Source of the DNA: Actinomycetota bacterium | GTDB lineage: Bacteria > Actinomycetota > Acidimicrobiia > Acidimicrobiales > SZUA-35 | Direction of reading: 5' to 3' | Assembly (NCBI GenBank): GCA_027730885.1 | Contig: JAQCHM010000034.1 | Location: forward strand, 1 to 14,977 | DNA length: 14,977 nt | Shown here: piece after piece, positions 14,318 to 14,977 of the stretch | Layout: every line of letters begins with the position of its first letter | Numbering within the stretch: position 1 is the first letter of the stretch | The notes under the pieces: model-generated | Database searches by the model: none | Told to the model about the DNA's origin: nothing | Seen by the model: the letters and a program-made list of their open reading frames with translations, nothing else | Translations under genes and position numbers: made by a program

Positions 14318-14499
14318 GCAGGCGCAACTCCTTCTGGCGCTTTCGATTGGGACAGCCAGCCAGAAAGAGGACGAGCCCGTAGGATCGTGCTGCGTACATG
14401 GACCTGGACGCACCGCCGCCGTTGGGACGACCGCTCCTTCAGGAACGCCCGGCTCGTGGGCTGAGTGGCCAGGTGGGGCGAACCCTCTTCCTGTCAGAC
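14301..14499 (-). promoter_or_regulatory. Long structured leader of the infC operon
   Basis: About 200 bases separate the inferred promoter from infC. The leader RNA has several complementary segments: GACAG (14495-14491) with CTGTC (14355-14351), AAGAGG (14489-14484) with CCTCTT (14370-14365), ACGAGCC (14457-14451) with GGCTCGT (14377-14371), and a local hairpin at 14447-14432 with a TGAA loop. The first three nest, giving a branched structure closed near both ends. Leaders before infC-rpmI-rplT often carry autoregulation by L20 or IF-3. I cannot match this one to a known family by eye. Confidence 0.45.
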
Positions 14500-14505
14500 C
14501 CCGTA

Positions 14506-14534
14506 AGGTTACCAGGAAGTCCCGCGATCGGAAA
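14506..14534 (-). promoter_or_regulatory. Candidate promoter of the infC operon
   Basis: On the minus strand a -10 TAACCT (14511-14506) fits TANNNT, and TTTCCG (14534-14529) sits 17 bases upstream as a weak -35. This would start the transcript near 14499 and give a leader of about 200 bases. It overlaps the promoter region of the divergent DUF1844 gene. Confidence 0.45.
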
Positions 14535-14535
14535 C

Positions 14536-14541
14536 TAGCGT
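14536..14541 (+). promoter_or_regulatory. Leaderless -10 box for the DUF1844 gene
   Basis: TAGCGT fits TANNNT and ends six bases before the GTG at 14548, so transcription would start on or next to the start codon. No Shine-Dalgarno is present, and an in-frame TAG inside this box (14536-14538) excludes an earlier start. Confidence 0.55.
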
Positions 14542-14547
14542 GAAGTC

Positions 14548-14977
14548 GTGACGCTTTGGACTCCCGACGGTGAACGACCGATCAACCGACAACCCGCCCC
14601 GTCCCCATCGCCTGGGGCCGGTTCGGGGTTGGGCCCCACGGGCACCGACGACTTCAGCGACCTCTCGCCCGAGGAGCAGGAGCAGGCGAGGCGTATGGCG
14701 GCCGAGTTCGCGTCGGCACGCGAGGAGATTCTCGGCGCAGACGTTGCTGACATCATCGCCAATCACGCCATGGGCCTGTACGAGCTGGGCGCCATCCACC
14801 TCACTGCCGACAATCCGAACCTTGCCGCATCGCGTCTGGCCATCGACGCCCTCGGCATCCTGGTCGACGGCCTCGAAGGTCGCCTCGGGCAACACGAAGA
14901 GGTGCTGAGCGAGGCACTTCAACAGATCCGACTCGATTACTACCTTGGCAGCAAATTCGGCCGGAAGGGCGCCGGCG
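14548..14977 (+). CDS. DUF1844-family protein, 5' part
   Basis: The start is GTG 14548; the gene runs off the right edge after about 143 codons. Residues 1-45 are Pro/Gly/Ser-rich and probably disordered. Then comes a helical region with SPEEQEQARRMAAEFASAREEILGAD and the part that recalls DUF1844: ANHAMGLYELGAIHLTADNP, then ASRLAIDALGILVDGLEGRLG, then LSEALQQIRLDYYLGSKFG. The function of DUF1844 is not known. Such genes are often found next to infC in actinobacteria, which supports the call. No signal peptide or membrane span is evident. Expression is probably leaderless from the TAGCGT box and divergent from infC, sharing 250 bases of regulatory DNA. Confidence 0.75.
   Translation, partial: MTLWTPDGERPINRQPAPSPSPGAGSGLGPTGTDDFSDLSPEEQEQARRMAAEFASAREEILGADVADIIANHAMGLYELGAIHLTADNPNLAASRLAIDALGILVDGLEGRLGQHEEVLSEALQQIRLDYYLGSKFGRKGAG

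Noticed and set aside
14509..14922. Minus-strand 137-codon frame opposite the DUF1844 gene.
   Set aside because: It lies antisense to a recognisable protein and crosses the inferred infC promoter; there is no supporting motif.

Overview
The window is high-GC chromosomal DNA from an actinobacterium. The evidence is a class II DAHP synthase, the gene order infC-rpmI-rplT-tsnR-pheS-pheT, a DUF1844 gene beside infC, and repeated TANNNT -10 boxes a few bases before start codons, which is typical of leaderless actinobacterial promoters. Acidimicrobiia is my best guess for the class, but the sequence alone does not prove it. Most of the window is housekeeping. The one clear mobile element is an intact IS630-family insertion sequence.

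Layout. 1-494: 3' end of a class II DAHP synthase (+). 499-3015: a minus-strand operon of a MoxR AAA+ ATPase, a CoxE-type VWA protein and a probable 32-residue membrane microprotein. 3016-3088: a compact divergent promoter region with a 21-bp operator-like palindrome. 3089-6979: a plus-strand run of a CbxX-type AAA+ ATPase with an unusual N-terminal helical region, the lipid II flippase MurJ (overlapping start) and a PspA/IM30 membrane-repair protein. 6979-8198: an IS630-family element inserted exactly in the pspA stop codon. 8221-14300: minus-strand translation operon infC-rpmI-rplT-tsnR-pheS-pheT with a VOC-family gene at its end. 14301-14547: structured infC leader and divergent promoters. 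14548-14977: 5' part of a DUF1844 gene (+).

How the genes fit together. The MoxR/VWA pair and the CbxX-type ATPase look like ATP-driven remodelling machines. They diverge from a shared regulatory region and sit next to MurJ and PspA, so the left half may be an envelope-biogenesis or envelope-stress neighbourhood; this is inference from context. The right half supplies initiation factor IF-3, ribosomal proteins L35 and L20, an rRNA-type 2'-O-methyltransferase and both phenylalanyl-tRNA synthetase subunits.

The points most worth a second look are the divergent palindrome with leaderless promoters, the infC 5' region (apparent ATA start overlapping a six-codon leader ORF, plus a perfect 11-bp hairpin early in the coding sequence), the IS insertion that preserves the pspA stop codon, the N-terminal domain of the CbxX-type ATPase, and the unlisted microprotein. 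I found no CRISPR array, tRNA, rRNA, phage genes or defence system, and nothing I would call a proven new system.
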